Of a stretch of 64,000 nt of DNA, positions 22,791-33,735 are shown one piece after another. The notes beneath the pieces were generated by a model. It was not told where the DNA came from. It worked only from the letters and a program-made list of their open reading frames with translations, and searched no databases. Source of the stretch: Pyrrhosoma nymphula (lineage: Eukaryota; Arthropoda; Insecta; Odonata; Coenagrionidae); NCBI GenBank assembly GCA_963573305.1, contig OY754339.1, positions 10,401,941 to 10,465,940 of the forward strand, given 5' to 3'. The number at the start of each line of letters is the position of its first letter. The first letter of the stretch is position 1. The position numbers and the translations under genes were made by a program.

Positions 22791-22930
22791 AACGTTCAGA
22801 GGTTCTACGAAGTGAAGCCCTGCAACATTAAAGTTTACTTGCGTGATGTATTTCCGTCCACCAAATGAATGCTCGCGAGTGACTCAAAAATCTTCAAATT
22901 GGCTGAGAGAAGGTCGTCAGGCGGTCGCAG

Positions 22931-23420
22931 CTCAACTGTGTGAGATGCTGTGGCCGTTGGGGCGTGGTGAGTGAGGGTTGGGGAGGTGGCGGGGATTCTT
23001 CACGACGGGGGTGGAGGCAGGGCGTGGCGCCCAGCCGCCACGCCATCTGGGGAAACTTTCTCTCCTCTGCCGTCCCTCCCTCACTGTCCCTTCCTCATCT
23101 CCAGTTCCCCTCCAACTACCCCTGGCGTTCCGCCCGCTTGCTACCCCCCTCCCCCCCTCGGTGCTTATCCGCTTCGCCAAAGGGTGGCGCGGGGGTCGAG
23201 CGTGCCCTGCATACCCTATAGCCGCCTACGGAGAGACATAGACGGAACTCACAAGAAGGCGGCGGTGGAGGGCGTGAAGGTGGGAACCACAAGCCCAGCT
23301 CCGCCTCCTTCAACCCCCCCGTTCCTCCACCGAAAACCCTTCCTTCACCTCCCCCAGGATGTCGCCACCTATGCACGTCCACTTTTATCTGCTTCTACAG
23401 TTACCTGCGTCCACACAACA
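22931..23420. other. GC-rich island
   Basis: A sharp rise in GC and CpG content against an AT-rich background, with purine-rich and pyrimidine-rich blocks. Open frames exist on both strands, but none shows a recognisable domain, and their Pro/Arg/Gly-rich composition follows from base content. It could be a promoter or a 5' UTR-type island of an unseen transcript; nothing in the sequence proves it. Confidence 0.35.
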
Positions 23421-23756
23421 GAAGGTAAAAACCGAGGAAAAAGTGGATACAACCCCATTGTTTATGCCCAAATTATGGTGGTGAGACGACATAGTACTAG
23501 CAACATCTGTAATTTAATGACTCGACCAGCGACAATGATTGAATTCATATAATCAAATGGTAATGCTCTATTTTCGCTGTCACATATAACTGATGTTTTT
23601 TTATAGTGATTCTGATGAAACAATACCATGTATCAGTTGAAACGTAGATGATCAAGGATAAACATTTCGCTGTCTCAAGAGCCAATTTAGAGGAGTTACA
23701 TATTATATGAACGATATTTGAGAACGCTTGCCTTGTAGAATGTACTTTGACTGGAA

Positions 23757-23920
23757 ATCGAACCCGAATCCCTCAATATCACTTCGTGTTCATGAGCCAG
23801 TTACTACCGATGCGTCCTTCTCTCCTGTGGATTTTTGATATCGGTGGATCCTGGCTCGAGTCCCGGCCAAGGCGAATAATATTTCCTTTGTGAATTTTGC
23901 ACATACGTGCACTTGAGAGT
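23757..23920. mobile_element. tRNA-SINE fragments, head-to-head
   Basis: On the minus strand a tRNA-like head contains TGGCTCATGAACACGAAGTG and then a B box GGGTTCGATTTCC (plus-strand 23758-23770). Immediately to the right, on the plus strand, a second B box is seen (GGCTCGAGTCCCGGCC near 23852-23867) with a non-tRNA tail. Both are partial. They look like two SINE insertions, not a functional tRNA. Confidence 0.5.
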
Positions 23921-24363
23921 AACTCCATTTGGGTAATATCATGGCTAGTCCCTGCATCGTCTATATTTGCTGTAATTTTAAGATGCAACCTGCTACAATC
24001 ACGGATTCCATCCAATCAATGCTTTTGATGAGGTACGAATACCTGATTATTTTTGTCAAATTTCGTCTCGTATGAGTATTTGACGAATGAATTGAAATTT
24101 CGATAATTTTTGATACTTTAGATTAATGATGTTATAGCTCTAGCTACAGCAAATTTATGGGAGTAACATATTCTATGACCGGCATTATGATCAACATGAT
24201 GAATGTTTTTTTTCCATGACAGTAAGTATGCTTTTTGGCGTATTCCTTGATTAGCATATGTATTTTGGAGGTTTTTCGTATTAGTGGTTTTTAGAAGCAA
24301 ATGAATGTGGCTTATAATTTAAACATATTTTTTTCAAATAGCTTAGTCAATTTCTTTTCGAAA

Positions 24364-24540
24364 GGGCCTGCCACGATGGGAACACCAGTTCCCGATTAGT
24401 CACCGAAGTTAAACATGGTTGGTCTCGGCTCGAGTTTGAAGGGGTGATCCTCCGATTAGTCCGAGTGCTGTTGCCCTTGTCTGCACGTGGCAGACAGTAT
24501 GTGCGAAATGACCTTAGCCATCGAAGAACGTTAAACAAAA
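24364..24540 (+). mobile_element. 5S-rRNA-derived SINE (SINE3 type)
   Basis: The first ~114 bases resemble 5S rRNA in order: ACACCAGTTCCCGATTAGTC, ACCGAAGTTAAAC, GGTCTCGGCTCGAGTTTG, GGGGTGATC and GAGTGCTGTTGCCC. These include the internal control region of a 5S promoter. A ~60-base unrelated tail follows (CTGCACGTGGCAGACAGTAT, then GCCATCGAAGAACGTTAAAC) and ends AACAAAATTAC. Changes from a working 5S gene, such as the altered helix after CTCGGC and the added tail, make a functional rRNA gene unlikely. A 5'-truncated copy with the same tail is at 34503-34616, which shows this is a dispersed family. Confidence 0.8.
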
Positions 24541-24605
24541 TTACAACTGCTACTTATTTTCAAAGCTAAAACTTACTAACAGGTTAAGCGAAAATACAGA
24601 AGTTG

Positions 24606-24999
24606 CGCCATCCGTCAAAACGGCTACGGGCGTACAGACAGCGTTACACAAATGTTAAACGAATTAGGCTGGGAGCCTAGAGACTCGGAGGCTTCGCGCT
24701 AGGCTTAGATTACTTGAGCAATTAAGAATAGATATCTTTAAGAGTGACACGGAGAACATCATATTAGAACCCCACTATATTTCCAGGTCCGACAGAAGCG
24801 ATGAATTAAGAGAGATATTTTGCCGAACGGATGGGTATGGGAATTCGTTTTTCCCCCGAACAATAAGGGACTTTAATAAATGCTAGGCGTAATTTCACTA
24901 GAGCGTTTCCTTTTTATATGTAAACGGCTGGTGTCCTAACACCCCCCGCCACACGCCTATTGAGTCGGCTTGCGGGGTAGTATGTAGATGTAGATGAAT
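24606..24999 (+). mobile_element. CR1/Jockey-like LINE, 3' end with ORF2 C-terminus
   Basis: The reading frame from 24713 encodes LEQLRIDIFKSDTENIILEP, then SRSDRSDELREIF, then NSFFPRTIRDFN, and stops at 24884-24886. The NSFFPRTIRDWN-type ending is typical of the ORF2 C-terminus in the CR1/L2/Jockey group. Upstream (LGWEP ...) the frame is shifted. After the stop comes a 3' UTR with two predicted hairpins (24930-24943 and 24944-24977) and a TGTAGATGTAGATG tail. It is 5'-truncated and dead. Confidence 0.75.
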
Positions 25000-27369
25000 T
25001 CTCATCAGCGAGTCAAGTTATTAAAACCAGAAAATTATCCACATAATGAATAAATGAGGTAGAAAATTTAAGAAAGAACCCAAGTACAATCCATTATTCA
25101 TAAACGTGAAATATACGCTTAAATGTCTCTTTGCTGATAAGAAAATATTTGTCGTGCGAAGAAAGACTGGATATTTAATTTCTAATAAAAAAAGAAAAAC
25201 TGCGGAAAGCCAATGAGAGCTGAATAACTCATAGGTTTTAGTCATAGTCATTGTGTTCACTTGCGGCCTAATTTCATCTATTCGTCATCAAAATGTAGTT
25301 GAAATAAGGACACTTAGCGAGCCATTGAAGGTATTATGCATATGAGCAGATTTATATCAACATTTGTAAATGAATTAGTGTAAGAAAAGTGTATACTGTA
25401 TATTCTTTCAAAAAATAAGTGCAATACATGGTTCACATGAATAAATCATGAAAACGGAAGCGATCACATTTTGCCAATTTCCCAGATATTTTTACTAAAA
25501 CGGTAATTTTTCTGTTCAAAAAGTAGAAAATCGATTAAATAATTGCGTTCTCGTTGATTTGAGGCACTACTGGAACAAGAAAAGAAACAAAGTTGACCAG
25601 GTAGTTTTCTTTCAAACGAAAAATATTTTATTGCCATGGGTGCATACAAAGCAAAATTATATGATTCAGAACGAAAATGTCTGCTGGGCAAGTAATTTGA
25701 GACATAACTGGAAACCCAAATCTGTAAATAGCAAACAACAATTATCCGCACTATTCAGGAGTATAAAACATAGGCTTATGGATAACTGTTTTGGGATAAT
25801 TTGTTCTTTCATTGGAAGAAATTAGAGGATCCGAAACAGAAAAATCAGAGGTAGTCAAATTAATAAGATCTAGAGAAAGAGAAATCCAAATCAGTTTTAA
25901 GAACCACCAATTGAAAGAGCTAAGAATAATTTTTATGCGTAATGGGTAAAGACAATACACATCTTCAAATAATATTTACTGTCCGCGAGGGTCATTAAGA
26001 CTTCTGATATGTTTTCTTTCTAATGAGTGTGCTGTTTTTGAGTTTTGAGCTGAGAATGAGTTTTATAAGCTGGGAATTTCGATCACTCATTCTCTCCGCA
26101 AGGGTAATAACGGAAGACCCTCACTTGTTCGACTCCTTGGCCTGCTCTTACTCTTCTCCGTCTGTAACGAGGGAGGGATAAGAAAGCATAGAGGTACTAC
26201 AGCGCAAAGCAGCAATGGGAAGTCGCATTGCTTCCAGCGGGAAGTGTGGGTCGATGTGACTGATTGCTCCAAGCCTCTCGTCTCACTCGCTCGTGACGCA
26301 ATGTTGAATCATCTCGGTTTGAAAGAAGGATATCGCGTGATGCATCATGGGTCGGGAGATGAGAATCGTATGCCGGAAAAGAATGGAAAAGCGTAGGTAC
26401 ACATGAGTCCCACTGTATAGTGGGACCAGGAAGTAAATATCCTCGAAAAGAAATAAATTCAACGTGAGTCTGTCACTGCTAATATATTTTTTATTTTATA
26501 TGAATTCGTGTGCGTAGTGAAAGAAATATTAACAGTACCAAACTTTCATGCGTATGGTCAAAGGTGAAAAAAGTTAATTTTTAAAATTTTTTTATAACAA
26601 AGAGGATCTGGTTTCTTTAATAACAAAAAGGAGAGGAAAGTATTATGATATTTCTGATAATTTGAACGCTTGCCAGACTTTTATGTATATTTTACAGAGT
26701 AAAACAACAAGCTTAATAGATGTTACCTGAATAAGCAATTTGTTACTTTGACTTGATAAGCAATTTGATGATAATTACAATTACAAATGTTTTCGGTTGT
26801 CTTTTGCCATCTTTTTTCCTCAGTTGAAGTTATAACAAAGACTCTATCGCTTTCGGTAACCATTTAATAACCAAATTATATTCTTAATTATTTCTAAACA
26901 TTAGTTGTTTTTATAAGAATTCTCAGTGTTATTACTCTCAAAGTTGATTATGACAGAAATACGTGTGCAAAATAAACAGCATTTCGTAAAAATTGCCAAA
27001 TATTTTCGAAGGTGAAAACTGAACAGTACGTAAAAAACCTCTAAGATTGTTGTTTTTTTTAAGATCTCCTCGACGTAACATATCCGTTCGTAGGTCTGTA
27101 TCACCTCCACGACAGAGGATGATTGGGGTGATTTTCAAAAGAGCCCTTGATCAACTTTAGAAAATAATTCATTGAGTCAGGCATAATACGTATATTGTAA
27201 GGACTCTCTGTTTAATGACAGTGAATTCTCGAATTTTCGCAAAGTGATCGTGCCATTTCGTCATGAAAGTGACGAAATTTCTGCACAAAAGAGAGAGAGA
27301 GACAAAACCTGTGCCAATGATAATGCCCCAAATAAATTAAATTCACCACGGTTTAATCATTGGATTTAT
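25000..27369. other. spacer, nothing coding recognised
   Basis: AT-rich with a more GC-balanced part at 26080-26420. A perfect short hairpin lies at 26407-26426 (GTCCCACT/AGTGGGAC, 4-base loop) and another near 27258-27281 (ATTTCGTCA/TGACGAAAT). A (GA)n run is at 27290-27301. No function is evident. Confidence 0.45.
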
Positions 27370-27851
27370 TGAAAATTGAAAATTTATAAAACGTTGATAA
27401 GACCAGTAATTACTTATGGAGCTGAGACCTGGGTCCTATCCAAACAAGATGAAGGAACATTAAGAAGATTTGAAAGGAAAATAATAAGGAGAATCTATGG
27501 CCTAGTAAAAGAAGGAGAAAAAAGGAGAATAAGAATGAACTATGAAATAAATGAAATATTGGAAGAGAAGGATATAGTTAGGTTATCAAAGTCATTGCGA
27601 CTGTCTTGGTTGGGCCATTTTGAAAGGATGGAATGCCCAAATTGTTAATAATTAGCAAGATGGAAGGGAGTAGGAGGAGAGGAAGACCACGCGAAAGATG
27701 GCTGCAAAATGTTGAAGAGGACCTGAAGACAATGGGGATTGGAAGATGGAGAGAGAAAGCAATAAGGAGAGCCGAATGGGGGCATATACAACTGAGGAAG
27801 AAGCCAAGGCCCACACCGGGATGTAGAGCTATGGAAGAAGAAGATGAATAA
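27370..27851 (+). mobile_element. RTE-like LINE remnant, C-terminus of endonuclease-RT
   Basis: The first frame encodes KIYKTLIRPVITYGAETWVL, then RRFERKIIRRIYG, then RLSKSLRLSWLGHFERM. After a frame break near 27635-27660 the next frame gives GSRRRGRPRERWLQNVEEDL and stops at 27849-27851. This is the widespread non-LTR motif order IYKTLIRPVLTYG ... RRLRWLGHVERM ... GRRRRGRPRKRWLDDVEEDL found at the end of RTE-like ORFs. The fragment ends in a GAAGAAGAAGATGAATAA tail. It is 5'-truncated and frameshifted, so it is not functional. Confidence 0.8.
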
Positions 27852-27854
27852 TCA

Positions 27855-28075
27855 TTTGATTTAGCCGGGACTCGAACTCCAGTCTCTTACTTGCCGTTCA
27901 GGTGTATTAGTTAGTCATACCATCAAGACATATTCGTTCAAACAGACCTGACCGACAGTTGGGAGTTCCGGGATCGAATCTCGGTCTAGTCAACTGATTT
28001 TCTTCGTTTTGCGTATTTCCTCCCATCGGCTTATATCTTTGCACCGGTGCAAGTGCATGCCTACTTAGTCATTTG
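27855..28075. mobile_element. tRNA-SINE copies, inverted pair
   Basis: The minus strand (27855-27946) carries a tRNA-like head with CTAATACACCTGAACGG and the B box GAGTTCGAGTCCC. The plus strand (27947-28075) carries CAGACCTGACCGACAG, the B box GGGATCGAATCTC and the family 3' part with TATATCTTTGCACC. Both belong to the family also seen at 28470, 43060, 44940 and 55240. The two copies lie head to head. Confidence 0.7.
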
Positions 28076-28464
28076 TGTATTTCGCAGTGATTTGGAAATT
28101 GCGCCGATGGAGTTAATTGACTGCATTGGAGGAATTATCGCGAACTCTTCAACGACTGTGAGAGAGAGGGCAGTTGGTCTGAACCAAGTGAAGAGTTGCA
28201 TTTGCAAAACTGAAGGAAACTAATTTCGCTTATATTTTTTATGATGCTTTGTAAATTCAGTTTCAGAAGTTGTTGGAGATAATGTTGGAGGCATTATTCT
28301 TTCTTTTTATCCGTTTGGTGTGAATCTTTGCACCCGTGTGCGTTGGTTGGTGCGTTGGTGCGCACAAAGACATTTATGTATTTCGCACTGATTTAGAAAA
28401 AATTAAAAAAATTTGCCGTTAATGTTAGGTTAAATCCTCTGATACTGAGGCTTATCAAGCACGA

Positions 28465-28682
28465 CCAAGTCTCATGCGCTTGAATGTGGACTGGAGACTA
28501 TAATACTTAGTTCGCATAAACCCCCACTGAAACTTGCCATGAACTAAGATGGCTAGGTGGAGTAACTGCCTAACATACCTGACAAGGAGCTGGGAGATCC
28601 AAGTTAGATTCCCGAGTCATATGATTTTCTCACGGCAAATTTCATCCATTAGCTGTAAGCAATATGTTTTTGTCCCACTATA
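28465..28682 (+). mobile_element. tRNA-SINE copy of the same family
   Basis: It begins with the family's 5' block (GCGCATAAACCCCCACTGAAAC-like, near 28515-28535) and AAGATGGCTAGGTGG. The tRNA-like part includes CTAACATACCTGAC and a decayed B box (AGTTAGATTCCC). The 3' part is GTCATATGATTTTCTCACGG. The 5' block also occurs in minus orientation at 55150-55240 and 55370-55427. Confidence 0.65.
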
Positions 28683-30495
28683 TAAACAAAGGCATGACGT
28701 CACATAATCCTTCAAATATAGTTCTCCTAAAAGTTCCTGGCGCAGGCCTGGGCGGCATGCAGGGGAGTTTGACTTGGAGGGGGTGAAGGGAAAGGATGGA
28801 GGGGAAGAGATAAGGGTAACTTGAGGTAGAAGGGTGAAGCAGGGGAACCAACCTACCTCGCCAAAAAAATCTAGGCACTAACACGTAATTCTTTAATATC
28901 ACCTATCTTTAAGAACTTACCAGGGACCCTATCTTGAGGTCTTGTTGTGAGATAAGTCAAAACGGGACGGCTGGTAATAAAGAGTTGCTACATTTGTCAC
29001 TTGTGTTATGCATTTCGAAGAAATGTAGCGATAGCGATAGCGATTGGTAACAATTAAAATGGCTTTTCAGGCTGATGCTGCAAACTAAACAACCATGCTA
29101 CCTCGCTTTGCTTAATTTCCAAAGTTCCGTAGCCCATGTCCCAAGACTTTTGCGAGAGCTACACTTGATTCTCCAAACTCTGCAAGGCAATGCGCGTCCG
29201 AATTTGTATAAGACACTCTTTTACTAAACTCCACTGCAGAGAAGCTCACCTTCCCTCTCACATTTTCCCATTTTACTCCCAGAGCATCCAAATTCACTTC
29301 ATACCGGGTCTAATTCCGGGTAAACTATATACTTCATACCGGGTCACTTTCGTGAAGGAGTGAAGTAGAATTTGACGGGATAGAAGAAAGAGGAAAGTAC
29401 ACGCCTTTTTCTCCAAGGAACCCGAAATAGGCCGCGGCGGAGGTCGAGAAGTTTGTCGGTGTGTATAGTAGAGAGGGGAACGGGACAGCGTGTGTGTTAC
29501 AGAGTGGACCTTGGCTGGGTGTAACCAGGGAGAGAAGGGGGTGGGTTGGTTTTATGTAAGTTGGAGAGGAAGGGAAGGGAAAGAAAACGGAAGGATGTGG
29601 ACTGGACCAAGAGGCGGGGGTGGAGCAGGGATGCTGGGGGAATATGAGGTGAGCTGCCAGAGATCCAGAGTGGATTTCCTTCCCTCTCTTTACACCGTGA
29701 GAATGCGGCAAGACATTCGCGCCGCGGATAGCATAAGGAAATAAGGGGAAACAAAGCGAATCCTGAGAACGCAAGAATGTTAGTGTGGGATTCTGGGGCG
29801 TGGGTTGCTTGGAAAGAACGTGGCTGTTTGTGATGGGGTGAGTCCAGGGGATGTTTTGCCGGTCCATCACTCCAACCAACCCAGACGATGCTGTCCATGT
29901 GCGTCAAGGACGGCGGTGAGGCTTAGAGATACAGGCGTGCGTGCATCAAGGAAGACGAGGAAATAGCACTCAAGAAATAAGTCGAGGGGATCAGGTACTT
30001 TGTGGTGGATTTGAGAGACGGATGGGACATTCCTACTCATAAAAGAGGAGAAGAGCAAGAAAATATCTTCCAGTGGACTAATGTCGTTCCAGAGATAGAG
30101 GGGGTGTTTATTGCTAATCTCTGTCTTTTGCAAGGGTGTAAGCGCAGTTTTTTCTCAGTGCTTACAAGCAAAACTGTCTTAAGGAATGGGGCATCTGCTA
30201 TGAATGCTCAGTCGCACATTTAGTTACACTACGATCCAGAACTTTTCATCTTGCACTCGGTGGGAAGGATATTTCTCAAAACTTATTTTGAATGCTATTT
30301 ACTCATCATCAACTTATTCCTTTCTCTTGGCTCATTGAATACTTGAATCCTTATCTGTTACCTAGTACATACTGACAGCACGCCTAGCATGTTTTCTACA
30401 TGGGTCTTGAGTCCCTGTCCATCTGTGTAGTTGTAGAATGCATGTATATTGACGGTCACTCTCCATTTTGATGACATCTGTAGTGTAGTGTTGCA
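28683..30495. other. spacer with purine-rich tract, no gene recognised
   Basis: A purine-rich plus strand runs at 29350-29660, which creates long Pro/Ser-rich minus-strand frames (29334-29907). None has a domain. A 15-base direct repeat ACTTCATACCGGGTC occurs at about 29297 and 29331. There are no splice-supported exons. Confidence 0.4.
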
Positions 30496-30525
30496 TGCTT
30501 GTGAGGCTTCGCCTCGTGACAAGCA
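30496..30525. other. perfect bulged hairpin
   Basis: TGCTTGT pairs with ACAAGCA and GAGGC with GCCTC around a TTC loop; a 3-base bulge (GTG) lies on the 3' side. It is about 70 bases before the LINE 3' end at 30581 and may be part of an older 3' UTR. Confidence 0.5.
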
Positions 30526-30580
30526 TTAGCGATTTATGCTAATGCATAATTAGTCGTAGTTACACTAACTTTAGGGTATA

Positions 30581-30659
30581 GTGTAATGCATGCTGGTGAT
30601 TACTCACCCCCTGCCACACACCCCTGAGGTGGCTTGCAGGGTATTTTGTAGATGTAGAT
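30581..30659 (+). mobile_element. LINE 3' end, second copy
   Basis: This matches the 3' end of the 24606-24999 element. It has the hairpin GGTGA-TTAC-TCACC at 30595-30608, the stem CCCTGC ... GCAGGG around CACACACCCCTGAGGTGG, and the TGTAGATGTAGAT tail. Everything upstream is lost by 5' truncation. Confidence 0.7.
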
Positions 30660-30691
30660 TTGTGATTTTACCAGAAAAACTGAGAAAAATG

Positions 30692-30742
30692 GATGCGTTT
30701 GTTCTACTATCTCCCATGAAGATGCGTTTGTTCTACTATCTC
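30692..30742. repeat. short direct repeat, 22 bp, period 29
   Basis: GATGCGTTTGTTCTACTATC plus TC occurs at 30692-30713 and again at 30721-30742 with no difference. Confidence 0.8.
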
Positions 30743-32509
30743 TCTATTAATTTTCAAACAGAAAACGAAAAACCTCCGGGTCCTTTATATAATACAAAAA
30801 CTCATTGTGATGGTTTTTGCCGTAGGTAATTACCTACTTTCATTATCATCCAGGGGATAACGACGATATATGTGAGTAGGTAGGAAATAGTATAGTAATA
30901 GTATAGGAGAAAATAAAGGAGATAGGGGTGGGAACTGACAGTAAAATTAGCACCAATCTGTGAGATGATCTGTCATTAACTGACATTTGAAAATGTTGAT
31001 GTTTTACTAACTTCCAGAGTATATCAGTATCTCTTGTTTATCACGTTAAAAACTTTATTATTTCCGTAAATTTTACTTCGCACTTGCCCAGGAAAAAACA
31101 GGGTCGGATCATTTTAACCTCACTTATTCTTGCAATATTTTCTGCGTTATCATATACGGATGGCGCATTAAATATTTTCGGTTATATCCATAGAAGACAT
31201 TTGAATTAACGCAATTGTAAAGGGTAATTCCATAAAGATGATGACATCAAAACTGCATTAAGGTGGTTCACCCATCAAGTCAAATTATTTCGAAAATTCT
31301 GAAAATTTTTATATCGCATCTCTAATATACGTTTTGTCTAACGGCACGATCAAATTTACATCTTCGTAATTGAAGTCAAAATGCATCGATTCTATACAAA
31401 TGGTGCTGCAGTCGGCTCCTATGGCACGAAAAAGTGTTCATTTAATTATATTCGTGGAGTAATCTGCACATCTTTTACCTTAATTCTGTTTTTCTATGCC
31501 CAACGAATGTCATCATCGAAATCAGGATTTTTTTAACAAACTAAAAATAGATGTGGAATTTAGTACTTGTTTTGACTCACGCAGTCGTGGTGGAACAACC
31601 TAAATGTGATGTTAATAATACGGTCTGCCGAGCTAAATACATCACAAGGTACAACAAGTCACTACAACGTGTGCAGTCTTGACTTCAAGTTTGCAGCTTG
31701 GGTGCGATGAAGCGTTTGACACGACGAAGCCTTCTGGCGCGAGAGCAGTCTCGAATGGAGAACATTAATCTCGGCCGTCTTGAAGCGGAATTTTCGACAG
31801 TGAGTGACGTGTTTCTCTAATGGGCCCTGCGTCTTTTTTCCTCCCCGATATTCTTTTTAGCGTAATAATGGCATAAGTTTCCAGTCCTTTCAAAAGATCG
31901 ACCTTGTTACTTCTCTATTTCATGCGACGGGTTCCATACGTAACTTAATTCTTACACTTAATCTTTCTTATCTTTCATATCTTTCCTCATCATCGTTTCC
32001 AAAAGATTGTTTACGGCGGGCAATACTACTCGCTATCAATATCGGGATTTGAATCTGGTTTATTCGGATTTTGATTGACGGTTCATTTTTTTCTAGTTCC
32101 ATCGGTATACCTTTATTAAAACTTATAATTTTTTTAAAAAATCTTTGTGTACAAACCTTGGAAATTGAGCCAATTTCATTGTTCACCAGGATATCTTTCA
32201 TTTCTCAAGTCCTCCATAAATATTATCGGTGGCAAAACACGGGATAACGGAGTCAAAAATATTTATCTACGTGCGTTTACTACAATCGCATTTTTCGGAA
32301 ACAACTTTCATCCCCGAAGAGGAGAGAAATCACAGCAACTGTCAAGTGCGCGTCAATACGGGAAAAACTTTAGAAACTCGCAGAAATTAAATTGACAACA
32401 AAAGACGGCCGTGGAAGGCACGGCGGAGATAAGGAAAAAATCTTTCCGAACCCTGTCAATCGTCTTCTCGGTTATCGATAGACACGTCGCAAGGTTTAAG
32501 GGGGAACTG
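30743..32509. other. spacer, nothing recognised
   Basis: No coding or RNA features. The part near 31395-31470 shares CTGCA-TCGG-TCCTATGG and TGTTCATTTAA-TATATTCGT blocks with 1670-1740, which suggests one old dispersed repeat. Confidence 0.45.
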
Positions 32510-32914
32510 GGGATTTGGGTTAGGAGGGGTGAGGGAGGGTTTCAGGGGGCACGGGGCTGATCAAGGGAGGGTTTAGGAGAAAAATGATACGCTTTGGGGG
32601 TTGAGGGTGGGTTGGAAGGTTGCGGAGCTCGGAAGGAATGAGGTGACAAAGGTAAGGCGTTGGAGAAAGATAAAAAAAGGGAAGAGAGAGAGAGAATACA
32701 GGGGACACAAAGGAGAAGGAGGACGTCCGATTGTGGCGCTGCGAACTGTAGACGTCACTTCCCGGCGAAGGCAATACATCACCTCAGCCAGAATTTCAAT
32801 CTTCCATTGTCCTCCTCTCTCTCTTGAGCTACGGAAACTGCACCGGTGCCCGCTCCGCAACTTTTCCTCCAACACCGCGCTCTTTTCTTCATGCGACTAG
32901 GTGGGTTACGTCTT
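32510..32914. other. purine-rich then GC-rich stretch
   Basis: The plus strand is strongly G/A-biased at 32505-32725 (including a GAGAGAGAGAGAG run) and then becomes CpG-containing to about 32890. Open frames on both strands follow from the base bias and have no domain. Confidence 0.35.
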
Positions 32915-33070
32915 TTTATTCTAACCCAGCTGCAAGAATCATGTACACACCTTCTCTGGAAGAGCGTTCGCTTCCGGAGATCACTGCCTTCATGCGCATC
33001 TACATACTAGGCTGCAATCCATCTCAAGGGCGTGTGGCAGGCGGCAACTTTACACAAGCACTTTAATTTA
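32915..33070 (-). mobile_element. LINE 3' end, third copy, reverse orientation
   Basis: On the minus strand it reads TGTAAAGTTGCCGCCTGCCA, then GCCCTTGAGATGGATTGCAG, then GTATGTAGATGC. This is the same 3' end as at 24930 and 30595, with the CCTGC/GCAG stem kept. It is homologous to 33600-33735 along its full length, including the flanking GCTGCAAGAATCA segment. Confidence 0.65.
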
Positions 33071-33135
33071 TTCTACGAAATGTTAAGAACATAAGAGAGC
33101 GTATCTACTACTAACCTTTTGTTTTTTAACTATGG

Positions 33136-33265
33136 ACTTTCACGATTCGAAAATAAACACCGGTACAATTTCCACATTTTTTATTCTGTGCTGAAACTAT
33201 GGTCGGAGGCGGAGAATAAAAAGTGTGGGAATTGTACCAGTATTAATTTTTGAATCGTGGAAATT
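33136..33265. repeat. foldback with ~52-base arms
   Basis: The left arm 33136-33187 and right arm 33213-33265 are inverted copies with a few mismatches (shared blocks TCACGATTC, GGTACAATT, CCACA and TTTTTATTCT). They are separated by 25 bases. It would form a long hairpin as RNA or a cruciform as DNA. It could be a tiny MITE; no flanking duplication was recognised. Confidence 0.8.
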
Positions 33266-33599
33266 TTAATGCCCTACGTGTGTGAATATATTAAGATTAT
33301 ACATGCATAGATATACCCTCTTTAGTCTCACTGTATCGATAGACACTTATGTATATATACCTCCGTTTTTCATTATATTATTCTTCTCGCAAGCGTGGAA
33401 ACGTCCACAGCCTCTGCTGCAATTAAATATTCGTTGATCTTCACTAAAAAGTAGTCATGCACCAGATTTAGCGGGATATTCAGTGGATACAAATGATGGA
33501 TTTAATTAAGAGGTCAGGTGTCGTGGATGTTATCTTCTCCATAACCGCCAACCTACCAGCACCGATTTTCTCATGTGGTGAGGTAAACTTCTTTATATT

Positions 33600-33735
33600 T
33601 GAACTAAGCTGCAAGAATCAATTGATCACTCCTTCGTTGGCGTCTGCAGATGATTGCCTCCATGTGCATCTACTGACCATGCTGCAATCCACCTCAAAGG
33701 TGTGAGGCAGGCATCGACTTTACACCAAAGTATCC
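33600..33735 (-). mobile_element. LINE 3' end, fourth copy, reverse orientation
   Basis: On the minus strand it reads TGTAAAGTCGATGCCTGCCT, then CACCTTTGAGGTGGATTGCA, then CAGTAGATGCACATG. It matches the copy at 32915-33070 and the plus-strand copies at 24930 and 30595. Confidence 0.65.

Noticed and set aside
22932..23552. several overlapping frames in the GC-rich island, up to 193 codons
   Set aside because: Frames exist on both strands and in all phases, are Pro/Arg-rich and have no domain. They follow from base composition.
24364..24477. functional 5S rRNA gene
   Set aside because: Altered helices, an unrelated fixed tail and a truncated second copy with the same tail show a SINE.
29334..29907. 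181- and 136-codon minus-strand frames
   Set aside because: Both lie opposite a purine-rich tract, overlap each other and show no motif.
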